The notes under the pieces were generated by a model, which had not been told where the DNA came from, ran no database searches, and saw only the letters and a list, made by a program, of their open reading frames with translations. A stretch of 7,455 bases of DNA, taken from the NCBI GenBank assembly GCA_027069385.1, contig JALXER010000092.1, positions 1 to 7,455 of the forward strand, in the 5' to 3' direction. Positions 1 to 6,075 of the stretch are shown in pieces. This stretch comes from Paracoccaceae bacterium. Its GTDB lineage: Bacteria > Pseudomonadota > Alphaproteobacteria > Rhodobacterales > Rhodobacteraceae. Position numbers and translations under genes: made by a program. Every line of letters begins with the position of its first letter. Position 1 is the stretch's first letter.

Positions 1-114
1 GGAATGGATAATCCGGTCTCGATCGCGCTGAAAGGCCGAGCGATGCGCCGAACCGCCCTCGTCCTTCAACCGGCCGCGGCTTTGCCCCGGATCTGATGCG
101 TATACTGCCAACAT
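1..114 (-). CDS. dgt: Deoxyguanosinetriphosphate triphosphohydrolase, N-terminal fragment (gene runs off the left edge)
   Basis: The minus strand reads open from an ATG at 114 to base 1 without a stop, giving 38 residues. It begins MLAVYASDPGQSRGRL and continues with a segment ending in FQRDRDRIIHS. The SRGR...E...S..RS.FQRDRDRIIHS pattern is the hallmark N-terminus of the dGTPase family (HD-domain enzymes that cleave dNTPs to the nucleoside and triphosphate). The HD metal-binding residues would lie beyond the window. A strong Shine-Dalgarno, GGAG, lies at 124-121, six bases before the ATG, and supports this start. The gene diverges from erpA across a 74-nt gap, an arrangement I remember as usual in Rhodobacterales. 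The family match is clear; the in vivo substrate is inferred from the family. Confidence 0.88.
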   Translation of the reverse strand, partial: MLAVYASDPGQSRGRLKDEGGSAHRSAFQRDRDRIIHS

Positions 115-139
115 GTTTTGCTCCGCCCTTGCGCATGGG

Positions 140-159
140 CGAATGCCCACCTACATTCG
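140..159. promoter_or_regulatory. Dyad CGAATG-N8-CATTCG in the dgt/erpA divergent intergenic region
   Basis: CGAATG at 140-145 and CATTCG at 154-159 are perfect inverted copies separated by 8 nt, in the middle of the 74-nt divergent spacer. The right arm overlaps a weak possible erpA promoter: TTGCGC at 129-134, 17 nt, TACATT at 152-157 (3/6 and 4/6 matches to the sigma-70 consensus). A dyad overlapping a -10 and spacer is what an operator would look like, but no regulator can be named from the sequence. The arms are only 6 bp, so chance is possible. Confidence 0.3.
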
Positions 160-161
160 TC
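152..161 (+). promoter_or_regulatory. TACATTCGTC element upstream of erpA, shared with the first SEL1 gene
   Basis: The 10-mer TACATTCGTC lies 27 nt before the erpA ATG. The identical 10-mer, in the same orientation relative to its gene, lies 26 nt before the ATG of the minus-strand SEL1 gene at 3133. Its first six bases could serve as a -10 for erpA. A shared promoter element or regulator site is an inference from the identical sequence and matched position. Confidence 0.3.
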
Positions 162-188
162 ATACAGAATAACCAAGGGGTTTCAAAG

Positions 189-521
189 ATGCAGCTTGCC
201 TTGCCGCCAAAAGTTACCGACCGCGCCTTTGACCGGCTGGCCGAGATCAACGAGGATGCCGACACCCCGCAGGCCCTGCGGATCGCGGTAGAAGGTGGCG
301 GCTGTTCGGGGTTCCAGTATGAAATCAAGCTCGACGGGCCGCAAGGGGACGATCTGGTTCTGGAAAAGAACGGTCAAAAGGTGGTAATCGATCCGGTCTC
401 GCTGCCGTTTCTGAGCAACGCTGTCATCGATTTCAGCGAAGAGCTGATCGGCGCGCGCTTTACCATCGACAACCCCAACGCCACGTCTTCATGCGGCTGC
501 GGCACCAGCTTTTCGATGTAG
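189..521 (+). CDS. erpA: A-type iron-sulfur cluster carrier / insertion protein ErpA
   Basis: This 110-residue protein belongs to the HesB/IscA/ErpA A-type carrier family, which takes Fe-S clusters from the assembly scaffold and delivers them to target apoproteins in the cytoplasm. The three cluster-ligand cysteines are present: C39 in EGGGCSGFQYE, and C102 and C104 in the C-terminal SCGCGTSFSM. The CGCGxSFS ending is closer to ErpA than to IscA, which ends CGCGESF. The full length matches the family. The reading frame extends upstream to an ATG at 96, but I chose the ATG at 189: the family starts there, AAGGGG at 175-180 sits 8 nt before it, and the upstream extension would overlap the dgt start and has no family similarity. 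The gene diverges from dgt and ends 11 nt from the stop of the oppositely oriented SEL1 gene. Confidence 0.9.
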   Translation: MQLALPPKVTDRAFDRLAEINEDADTPQALRIAVEGGGCSGFQYEIKLDGPQGDDLVLEKNGQKVVIDPVSLPFLSNAVIDFSEELIGARFTIDNPNATSSCGCGTSFSM

Positions 522-532
522 GGCTGCGCGTC

Positions 533-2044
533 TTACTCCTGCGCCAATCCGTTGACCTGTTGCAGATAGGTCAGGTTGCCTTGCGCGGTCTCGTTGCCCT
601 GCCCCGCGGCCTTTTCATAGTATTGCATCGCCATTTTGTCGCTTTGGGCCACCCCGCGACCGGTCTGGTACATCCAGCCCATGTTCAACTGCGCCTCCAC
701 ATTGCCCAGATCGGCAGCCTTTAAAAACCACCGCGCGGCCAGCATATCGTTGCGCGCCACCCCCAGACCGTCGCGATACATCAGGCCCAGACTGTTCATC
801 GCGTCGGGGTCCCCCAGTTCGGCCGCCGAACGATACCAGTCAACCGCAAGCAGGTCGCTTTGTTCAACCCCTAGTCCGCTTTGATACAGATTACCCAGCG
901 CATACATCGCCCAGACCTGCCCCGCCTCGGCAGCGCGCGAATACCAGGCAAAGGCCTGCGCATAGTTGCGCTCTACCCCGTACCCGTTTTCATACATATG
1001 CCCGATTTCCGCCATGGCTTCGGGCACCCCCATATCGGCGGATTGCACAAAATACTCCATGGCGCGCGCCAGATCCGGTTCAACGCCTTGCCCCCTTTCA
1101 AGCATCAGGCCCAAATATAGCAGCCCCAGTTCATCCCCCTGATCGGCGGCCAGCAAAAACAGCTCGGCAGCGCGGGCGGGGTCCTTCGTTACACCTTCGC
1201 CGTTCAAATAGGCAACACCCAGCTGGACTTGTCCATAGGCTTCCCCCTGTTCGACCGATTGCTCGAACCAGTACCGCATTTGCGCATAATCCTGCGCCAC
1301 GCCTTCGCCATCACGATACATGATCCCCAGATTGGCCTGTGCAAGGCTGTCGCCCTGCTCGGCCGCGGCTTGGAACATCCTGAACGCCGCCGGTATATCC
1401 TGCTCTACCCCGTCACCGTAATAGAGCATCCCGGCGTATCTCAACTGGCCGCGACTGAAATCCTGACCGGCGGAACGCCGATACCACAGGGCAGCGGTTT
1501 CGTGATCCTCGGGCACGGCGGTTCCGCTTTCATAAAACCAGCCCAGACTTGCCTGCGCCGGCGCATAGCCCGATGTGGCGGCCTGCCGGTACCAGTCGAA
1601 TGCTTTTACCGGATCGGGTTCCACACCGTCGCCAAATTCATAGGCAGTTCCAAGGTCGAATTGCGCGCGCGGCTCGCCCTGCGCTGCGGCGCGTTGGACC
1701 CATTCGATCGCTTGCGCCAAATCGCGGTCCATCCCCAAACCGGTGGCCAGCATTTCGCCATAATACACCTGTCCGAGCGCATTGCCCTGCTCGGCAGCCT
1801 GAAGATACCAGAACGCGGCCTGCTCGAGATCCGGTTCAACGCCGACCCCGTGTTCATAAAGGGTGCCAAGATGCACCTGCGCTTCGGAATCACCAGATTT
1901 GGCATCGCGCTGTGCGTCCTCGAACGCGTATTTTGCCGGACCGTCGATCCCCTGCAACGCGCCATCGGGCGGCAGGTCTGCCCGCGCGTCTGGCGGCACC
2001 AGCCCCGCCAGCAAAAATGCAAGCAACGGCCAAACCGGTTTCAT
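533..2044 (-). CDS. Exported SEL1-repeat (TPR-like) protein, 12 repeats
   Basis: This 503-residue protein begins with a signal peptide: MK, a hydrophobic core PLLAFLLAGLV, and a likely signal peptidase I site after A-R-A at residues 20-22. There is no lipobox cysteine, so a soluble periplasmic or secreted location is inferred. A short linker (FEDAQRDAKSGD) leads into residues 53-484, which are exactly twelve 36-residue SEL1 repeats with no insertion or deletion (typical unit xxAQxxLGxMYxxGxGVxxDxxxAxxWYxxAAxxGx). A 19-residue cap, ETAQGNLTYLQQVNGLAQE, ends the protein. SEL1 repeats form alpha-alpha superhelices that bind other proteins; no catalytic domain is fused here, so a scaffold or adaptor role is the most that can be inferred. 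The ATG lies 21 nt after the stop of the upstream paralogue, so the two are probably cotranscribed. A GGGCAGG stretch just upstream is a modest ribosome binding site. Confidence 0.88.
   Translation of the reverse strand: MKPVWPLLAFLLAGLVPPDARADLPPDGALQGIDGPAKYAFEDAQRDAKSGDSEAQVHLGTLYEHGVGVEPDLEQAAFWYLQAAEQGNALGQVYYGEMLATGLGMDRDLAQAIEWVQRAAAQGEPRAQFDLGTAYEFGDGVEPDPVKAFDWYRQAATSGYAPAQASLGWFYESGTAVPEDHETAALWYRRSAGQDFSRGQLRYAGMLYYGDGVEQDIPAAFRMFQAAAEQGDSLAQANLGIMYRDGEGVAQDYAQMRYWFEQSVEQGEAYGQVQLGVAYLNGEGVTKDPARAAELFLLAADQGDELGLLYLGLMLERGQGVEPDLARAMEYFVQSADMGVPEAMAEIGHMYENGYGVERNYAQAFAWYSRAAEAGQVWAMYALGNLYQSGLGVEQSDLLAVDWYRSAAELGDPDAMNSLGLMYRDGLGVARNDMLAARWFLKAADLGNVEAQLNMGWMYQTGRGVAQSDKMAMQYYEKAAGQGNETAQGNLTYLQQVNGLAQE
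593..1888 (-). repeat. Tandem coding repeat, 12 x 108 bp (SEL1 units)
   Basis: Residues 53-484 of the 503-residue SEL1 protein correspond to 1296 bp, exactly twelve 108-bp units. The units are diverged at nucleotide level but stay in phase throughout, suggesting growth or loss by whole-unit duplication or deletion. Confidence 0.85.
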
Positions 2045-2065
2045 CCTGCCCTGCCCTTTCGCGGG

Positions 2066-3133
2066 TTACTTGGCGTCGAGCAACCCGTCCTGCTGCATCG
2101 ATAACAGATTGCTCTTGGCGGTTTCGCTGCCCAGCTCTGCCGCCTGCCGGTAATAGTCTGCCGCAAGGGCATAATCCTGCGGCACACCGCGACCGGTGTC
2201 GTACATATAGCCAAGGTTCAACAGCCCGTCCGCATAGCCCTGCGCGGCGGATTCCCGGAACCACTGCACGGCCAGCGTATCATTTTGCGGAACACCACGA
2301 CCGTTCAGGTACATCAACCCGATATTGGACTGCCCGACCGAATCGCCGCCCTCGGCACCGCGCAGATACCAGTTGGCGGCTTCGACATCACTGGCCGGAA
2401 CGCCGCGACCGTTTTCATACAGATAGCCAAGGTTGGTCATCGCATCCGCATAGCCAAGATCGGCACCTCTGCGGTACAACTCTACCGCACGGGCAAAGTT
2501 CTGCGGCATGCCAAGACCGTTTTCATTCAGATAGCCAAGGTTGGTCAGCGCGACCGGATCATCCTGATCTGCAGCCAGTTGGTAATAATGCGCCGCCTGC
2601 ACATAATCCTGCGGCACGCCCAGCCCGATATCATACATATAGCCAAGGTTGGTCTGCCCGTTGGAATCGCCCTGATTGGCAGACTGGGTAAACCAGTAAA
2701 GCGCCTGCGCATAATCCTGCGGGAATCCGGTTCCGTTCAGATAGAATAACCCGACATTCGACTGGCCGATCGCGTTACCGCCCTGCGCCGAGGACAGGTA
2801 CATATCCGCCGCCGCGTTGATGTCGCGAAACACGCCCAGCCCGTTTTCCAGCATATACCCCAGCGTCACCATGGCCGAGGCATTGCCGCCCTCCACTGCG
2901 CGCCGGTACCATTCGGCGGCCAGCGCATAGTTTCGCTCGGTGTTTTCACCGTTGTAATACATGTTGGCCAGTTCAAGCTGCGACTGGACATCGCCCTGTT
3001 TGGCGGCCCGCTGCGCGGCTTCAAAGGTTTGGCGTTGCGCGGCGGTTACCTGCGCCGTTGCGGTGTTGGCCAGCAACAACGCACCAGCCAGCGCCAGCGC
3101 AACGGATCGAACAAAAGGAGCAAAAACAGACAT
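2066..3133 (-). CDS. Exported SEL1-repeat (TPR-like) protein, 8 repeats
   Basis: This 355-residue protein starts with a signal peptide: FAPFVRS, a hydrophobic core VALALAGALLLA, and a likely cleavage near T-A-T-A at residues 24-27. The linker FEAAQRAAKQGD is nearly the same as in the downstream paralogue (FEDAQRDAKSGD). Residues 49-336 are exactly eight 36-residue SEL1 repeats, with units such as the one running from ADAMTNLGYLYENGRGVP. The 19-residue cap ETAKSNLLSMQQDGLLDAK follows. Shared linker, repeat phase and cap length show that the two genes arose by duplication. The ATG at 3133 is preceded by AAAGG about 7 nt upstream. The gene lies 68 nt downstream of the sulfotransferase stop, so it may be read through from there or have its own promoter. 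The function is probably protein binding in the periplasm; the partner is unknown. Confidence 0.88.
   Translation of the reverse strand: MSVFAPFVRSVALALAGALLLANTATAQVTAAQRQTFEAAQRAAKQGDVQSQLELANMYYNGENTERNYALAAEWYRRAVEGGNASAMVTLGYMLENGLGVFRDINAAADMYLSSAQGGNAIGQSNVGLFYLNGTGFPQDYAQALYWFTQSANQGDSNGQTNLGYMYDIGLGVPQDYVQAAHYYQLAADQDDPVALTNLGYLNENGLGMPQNFARAVELYRRGADLGYADAMTNLGYLYENGRGVPASDVEAANWYLRGAEGGDSVGQSNIGLMYLNGRGVPQNDTLAVQWFRESAAQGYADGLLNLGYMYDTGRGVPQDYALAADYYRQAAELGSETAKSNLLSMQQDGLLDAK
2126..2989 (-). repeat. Tandem coding repeat, 8 x 108 bp (SEL1 units)
   Basis: The eight SEL1 units of the 355-residue protein span 864 bp, exactly 8 x 108. On the plus strand the 11-mer TAGCCAAGGTT, covering the N-L-G-Y codons, starts at 2208, 2424, 2532 and 2640, so the spacings are 216, 108 and 108. 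Bases 2420-2439 and 2528-2547 are identical over 20 nt. These units are more alike than those of the downstream gene, consistent with more recent duplication or gene conversion. Confidence 0.85.
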
Positions 3134-3159
3134 AGTATACCTTTCAAAAATGCTGAATA

Positions 3160-3169
3160 GACGAATGTA
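3160..3169 (-). promoter_or_regulatory. TACATTCGTC element upstream of the first SEL1 gene
   Basis: Read on the minus strand this is TACATTCGTC, 26 nt before the ATG at 3133 and identical to 152-161 upstream of erpA. I see no good -35 at the matching distance (the hexamer 17 nt upstream is T-rich and poor). If it is functional, either the promoter does not follow the housekeeping consensus or the element is a regulator site. It implies a separate promoter for the SEL1 pair inside the 68-nt gap after the sulfotransferase gene. Confidence 0.28.
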
Positions 3170-3201
3170 TCGGCCAAGTTTGACCTAAAAAGTGATTCTA
3201 C

Positions 3202-4077
3202 TCAACCCGTTTTACCCGTTTGTGCCGCCGATCGTCCGTTGCTTAGTTCAAATGCAATCTGGCTGGCAATCATCGGTGGCAGGGTTTCAGGAAAGTCAGC
3301 CGGGTCCATGGGCGCATAGCCGAATTTTTCGGCGACCTCCCAGTCGATAAACCGGTTGATCAGGGTTACCGATTTCTGCGTCAGCCGCATTTGCCAGCTG
3401 TCATTCTGGTAATACGACCTGATTTCGTCATGGCTTAGCCCCTCGTCCTTGGTCGAGCGCTCGATCAGCGCCAGCCCGTCGGTCGGAATCCCGAAGTCGC
3501 GCAGCGTGGCCCCGAGTTCGGCCACCGGATCCCTGACGAAATCCTCGAACCGGATCACCGCGCAAGGGCGGGTGGATTGTGCCTGAAAGCGCCCATAGGC
3601 CTGCAATTTGAGGTTCCACAAATCCAGCGGCGATTCCAGTACGGATTGCAAGCGGTCCCGACCGATGGTCAGCCACGGGGTATCGATGAAATCCTCCAGC
3701 GCATAGCGGCGCGAGGCGCGGATATGATAGGGGCGACGGGCAAAGGAAACCATCCAGCTATAGGGATCGCGGACCATGAAAACGATATGCGCGCGTGCCC
3801 GTTCAAAGCTGTCATCGAATTGCGGCGCGGCGTGTTTCCAGGCCCCGATGCCGCCGGCCAGGTTGCGACGCTCGTCCATGACAGCATCCAGATACATGCG
3901 CAGCCAGTGGCCTTGCAGGCTGGCGCGAATTCGCTTTTCCAGCGCGTCCAGACGGGTTGATCTGATCGGCCCGCCCGGCAATGCCGCCGAGACATGCGGC
4001 ATCGGGCGCAACATTTTGGTCACCGCGCGGGTGCCGGTGTTGCGCTCTCCAAAAACTTTGATCCGATGCAATTCCAC
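3202..4077 (-). CDS. Sulfotransferase-family protein, GTG start
   Basis: This 291-residue protein has the layout of a PAPS-dependent sulfotransferase. The N-terminal strand-loop is KVFGERNTGTRAV (residues 7-19), matching the 5'-phosphosulfate-binding loop. IVFMVRDPYSWMVSF (98-112) supplies the R and S expected in the 3'-phosphate-binding motif (R103, S107). VIRFEDFVRDP lies at 174-184. Such enzymes transfer a sulfo group from PAPS to a glycan, lipid or small molecule; the acceptor here is unknown. The start is GTG at 4077: an in-frame TAA lies at 4089-4087, an AAGGGGA Shine-Dalgarno sits about 5 nt before the GTG, and the first internal ATG is codon 22, past the nucleotide-binding loop. There is no signal peptide or membrane segment, so it is probably cytoplasmic. 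It diverges from xthA and lies upstream of the SEL1 pair on the same strand. A related glycan-modifying enzyme is the main alternative. Confidence 0.75.
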   Translation of the reverse strand: MELHRIKVFGERNTGTRAVTKMLRPMPHVSAALPGGPIRSTRLDALEKRIRASLQGHWLRMYLDAVMDERRNLAGGIGAWKHAAPQFDDSFERARAHIVFMVRDPYSWMVSFARRPYHIRASRRYALEDFIDTPWLTIGRDRLQSVLESPLDLWNLKLQAYGRFQAQSTRPCAVIRFEDFVRDPVAELGATLRDFGIPTDGLALIERSTKDEGLSHDEIRSYYQNDSWQMRLTQKSVTLINRFIDWEVAEKFGYAPMDPADFPETLPPMIASQIAFELSNGRSAAQTGKTG

Positions 4078-4097
4078 GTTGTCCCCTTAGGTTCCTC

Positions 4098-4127
4098 TTG
4101 CTCTTACTTCCCTAGCCCATGTAGCAT
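4098..4127 (+). promoter_or_regulatory. Weak candidate promoter for xthA
   Basis: TTGCTC at 4098-4103 and TAGCAT at 4122-4127 are separated by 18 nt within the 77-nt divergent spacer between the sulfotransferase gene and xthA. Both hexamers are only partial matches to TTGACA and TATAAT. The 27 nt between TAGCAT and the ATG leave a short leader. Confidence 0.2.
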
Positions 4128-4154
4128 CCGCCCTGCAACAGCATCGGGTGAAAT

Positions 4155-4925
4155 ATGAAAATCGCATCGTTCAATATCAACGGAATCAAGGCGCGCCTGC
4201 CGCGGCTGCTGGAATGGCTGCAGGAAAGCGCGGTTGATGTGGTGCTGTTGCAGGAAATCAAGTCGGTTGACCTCAACTTCCCGTCCGAGCCGATCGAGGA
4301 TCTGGGCTATAACGTCGCCACCCACGGCCAGAAAAGCTTTAACGGTGTGGCGATTCTGTCGAAATACCCGATCGAGGATGTACAATGCGGCCTGCCCGGT
4401 GACCCGGAGGATGAACAGGCCCGCTGGATAGAGGCCGATGTGAACGGCGTGCGGGTGTGCGGGTTGTACCTGCCCAACGGCAATCCGGTGCCCGGGCCGA
4501 AATTCGACTATAAGCTGGCGTGGATGGCGCGCATGCATGCCCGCGCGCAGGCCCTGCTTGCCACCGAGGAAAAGGTGGTAATGGCCGGTGATTACAACAT
4601 CATCCCGCAACCCGAAGACGCCCATTCCCCCGATGACTGGTGGGGCGATGCGCTTTACCGTCCCGAGAGTCTGGCAGCGTGGCGTGAAATTTTAAACCTG
4701 GGCTATACCGATGCGTTCCGGGCGCTGAACCGCGCGCCGCTCAACTATACGTTCTGGGATTTTCAGGCGGGCGCGTGGAATCGCAATAACGGCATCCGCA
4801 TCGACCATTTCCTGCTATCTCCGCAGGCTGCCGACGCTTTAAGTGCCTGCGAGATCGACCGCCACATGCGCGGCCGCGAGCGCCCCTCGGACCATGTGCC
4901 GATCTGGATAGACCTGAAGGTCTAG
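4155..4925 (+). CDS. xthA: Exodeoxyribonuclease III (AP endonuclease, Xth family)
   Basis: This 256-residue protein is a complete member of the exonuclease III / APE1 family (endonuclease-exonuclease-phosphatase fold), which cuts DNA 5' to abasic sites and clears 3' blocking groups in base-excision repair. The catalytic set is complete: N7 (SFNINGIK), E34 (LLQEIK), Y105 (YLPNGNP), D146 and N148 (AGDYNIIP), D217 (GIRIDHFL), and D246-H247 (PSDHVPI). The start M-K-I-A-S-F-N is the usual family start, with a modest GGGTGA ribosome binding site before it. No signal peptide is present, so it is cytoplasmic. It diverges from the sulfotransferase gene and its stop lies 10 nt from the stop of the opposing hydrolase gene. 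In the Rhodobacterales I remember it beside erpA; here about 3.6 kb separates them. Confidence 0.95.
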   Translation: MKIASFNINGIKARLPRLLEWLQESAVDVVLLQEIKSVDLNFPSEPIEDLGYNVATHGQKSFNGVAILSKYPIEDVQCGLPGDPEDEQARWIEADVNGVRVCGLYLPNGNPVPGPKFDYKLAWMARMHARAQALLATEEKVVMAGDYNIIPQPEDAHSPDDWWGDALYRPESLAAWREILNLGYTDAFRALNRAPLNYTFWDFQAGAWNRNNGIRIDHFLLSPQAADALSACEIDRHMRGRERPSDHVPIWIDLKV

Positions 4926-4935
4926 GGCGTAGACC
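4919..4935. terminator. Possible bidirectional hairpin between convergent xthA and hydrolase genes
   Basis: GGTCTA at 4919-4924, loop GGGCG, TAGACC at 4930-4935 form a perfect 6-bp stem exactly at the convergent stops; it includes part of the last codon and two bases of the stop of xthA. No T-run follows on either strand, so this is at best a weak intrinsic terminator. Confidence 0.25.
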
Positions 4936-5895
4936 CTATCCCATGTCGCGCAGGGTATTGCCAAGCGCACGCGCCCCGTCCTCCAGCGCCTCGCAGGCCA
5001 GCGGCGACAGCGCGGTCATCGAACAGAATCCGTGCGTCATGGTCGGGTAATGCACCCGTGCGACGCTGACCCCGGCCTGTTTTAGCGCCTGTTCATACTG
5101 CGCCCCGTCATCCTGAACCGGATCCTGCCCGCCGGTAATGATATAGGCGGGCGCCGCACCGCTGAAATCGTTCGTCGAGAGCGGCCACAGGCGCGGATCA
5201 TGGGATTCGCCGCCGTTTTCGCCCGCGTAAGAGGTGGTGAAAAAGTCGATATCGGCTTTGTCCAGCGCATAACCATCGCCGAATTTTTCATGCGAGGCCG
5301 CGCGGCCATAGGCCTGCAGGCTGGGGTATATCAGAAACTGGAATGCCGGCTCGCCGCCCGCATTGCCGCGCAGCGACAGGGCGATAGAGGCGGAAATATT
5401 GCCGCCCGCGCTATCGCCACCCACGGCAAGCCTGGTTTTATCCATGCCCAGCTCGTCCGCATGGGCTGCGGCCCAAAGGAAGGCGGATTCGGCATCATCC
5501 ACGGCGGCCGGAAAGGCGTGCTCGGGGGCCAGACGGTAATCAACCGCCAACACCGGAATGCCGCCCACCGCACAAATCCGGCGGCAAGTACGATCATGGG
5601 AATCCAACCCGCCCAAAACCCAGCCGCCACCATGGAAAAAGATCAGCCCGCCGCTATTGGGCGTGGGGTTTTCCGGCACATAAAGCCGCGCTTTAAGCGG
5701 GCCTTTTGCACCTGTTACCTCGATGTCGCGCACCTCGCCAACCTCGACGGCCGGCAGGTCCAGCATTTCGGGAAGGGCATCAAGCATGCCCCGCGCGTTT
5801 TCCAGCCCGATGGCCTCGAACCCTACCTGCTCGGCGGCGTAAAACTGGGTGATGAACTGCATCATGCCGGGGTCTGTATTTGAATAATCGGCCAT
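4936..5895 (-). CDS. HSL-family alpha/beta hydrolase (esterase/lipase)
   Basis: This 319-residue protein is a complete alpha/beta hydrolase of the hormone-sensitive lipase (bacterial family IV) type. The oxyanion-hole motif HGGGW is at residues 88-92, YRLAPEHAFPAA at 120-131, the nucleophile elbow GDSAGG at 160-165 with S162, the acid residue D258 in TGGQDPVQDD, and the catalytic histidine H288 in MTHGF. The N-terminal 75 residues correspond to the cap region typical of this family. It should hydrolyse short-acyl esters; the natural substrate cannot be told. No signal peptide is seen, so it is cytoplasmic. The start at 5895 is preceded by AAAAGGAAAA, about 11 nt away, a slightly long but acceptable spacing. 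A TATAAA at about 5928-5933 read on the minus strand is a possible -10, with no convincing -35. It diverges from the Hint-domain gene with 301 nt between; no functional link is evident. Confidence 0.92.
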   Translation of the reverse strand: MADYSNTDPGMMQFITQFYAAEQVGFEAIGLENARGMLDALPEMLDLPAVEVGEVRDIEVTGAKGPLKARLYVPENPTPNSGGLIFFHGGGWVLGGLDSHDRTCRRICAVGGIPVLAVDYRLAPEHAFPAAVDDAESAFLWAAAHADELGMDKTRLAVGGDSAGGNISASIALSLRGNAGGEPAFQFLIYPSLQAYGRAASHEKFGDGYALDKADIDFFTTSYAGENGGESHDPRLWPLSTNDFSGAAPAYIITGGQDPVQDDGAQYEQALKQAGVSVARVHYPTMTHGFCSMTALSPLACEALEDGARALGNTLRDMG

Positions 5896-5970
5896 GTTCT
5901 GAGTTTTCCTTTTGTGTAAACCGTATTTATATTTGCATTACTTTGTGATTACCTGATTTTTGTTTGGCCA

Positions 5971-6070
5971 TGTCAGCACTTCGAACCTGAGTAGTCAATC
6001 ACTTTTGTCTTTGTCAGCCCGACAGGGCGCGCCCGATCAGGGTGCCTCACCAGATTAATGCTTTGTCAGC
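5971..6070 (+). repeat. Three TGTCAGC direct repeats at near-helical spacing
   Basis: TGTCAGC starts at 5971, 6012 and 6064. The spacings are 41 and 52 bp, close to 4 and 5 helical turns, so all three would face the same side of the DNA. The second and third share TTTGTCAGC; the first and third share TGTCAGCAC. The third ends six bases before the candidate -35 at 6076. Activator sites are an inference; the 7-mer is short. Confidence 0.3.
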
Positions 6071-6075
6071 ACCGC

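Noticed and set aside
96..188. In-frame upstream extension of erpA from an ATG at 96
   Set aside because: The added 31 residues have no family similarity, the extension overlaps the dgt start region, and a good Shine-Dalgarno precedes the ATG at 189, where family members begin.
1229..2104. Second plus-strand open frame (291 codons) opposite the 12-repeat SEL1 gene
   Set aside because: Its periodic composition simply mirrors the 108-bp coding repeat of the minus strand, and the minus frame has a signal peptide and perfect repeat phase.
1549..2691. Long plus-strand open frame (380 codons) opposite the SEL1 genes
   Set aside because: It spans two genes and their gap on the other strand, is rich in R, P, A and H as antisense frames of GC-rich repeats are, and has no ribosome binding site or recognisable domain.
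593..2989. Regularly spaced repeats that could suggest a CRISPR-like array
   Set aside because: The 108-bp period is entirely coding, diverged, and explained by 36-residue SEL1 units; there are no identical repeats with unique spacers.
4104..4625. Minus-strand open frame (173 codons) overlapping the xthA start
   Set aside because: It is a shadow of xthA, whose catalytic motifs are complete, and has no recognisable domain.
6025..6034. GC palindrome GGGCGCGCCC in the hydrolase/Hint spacer
   Set aside because: A 10-bp self-complementary GC run is not rare in such DNA, has no loop for an RNA hairpin, and no pattern around it supports a named site.
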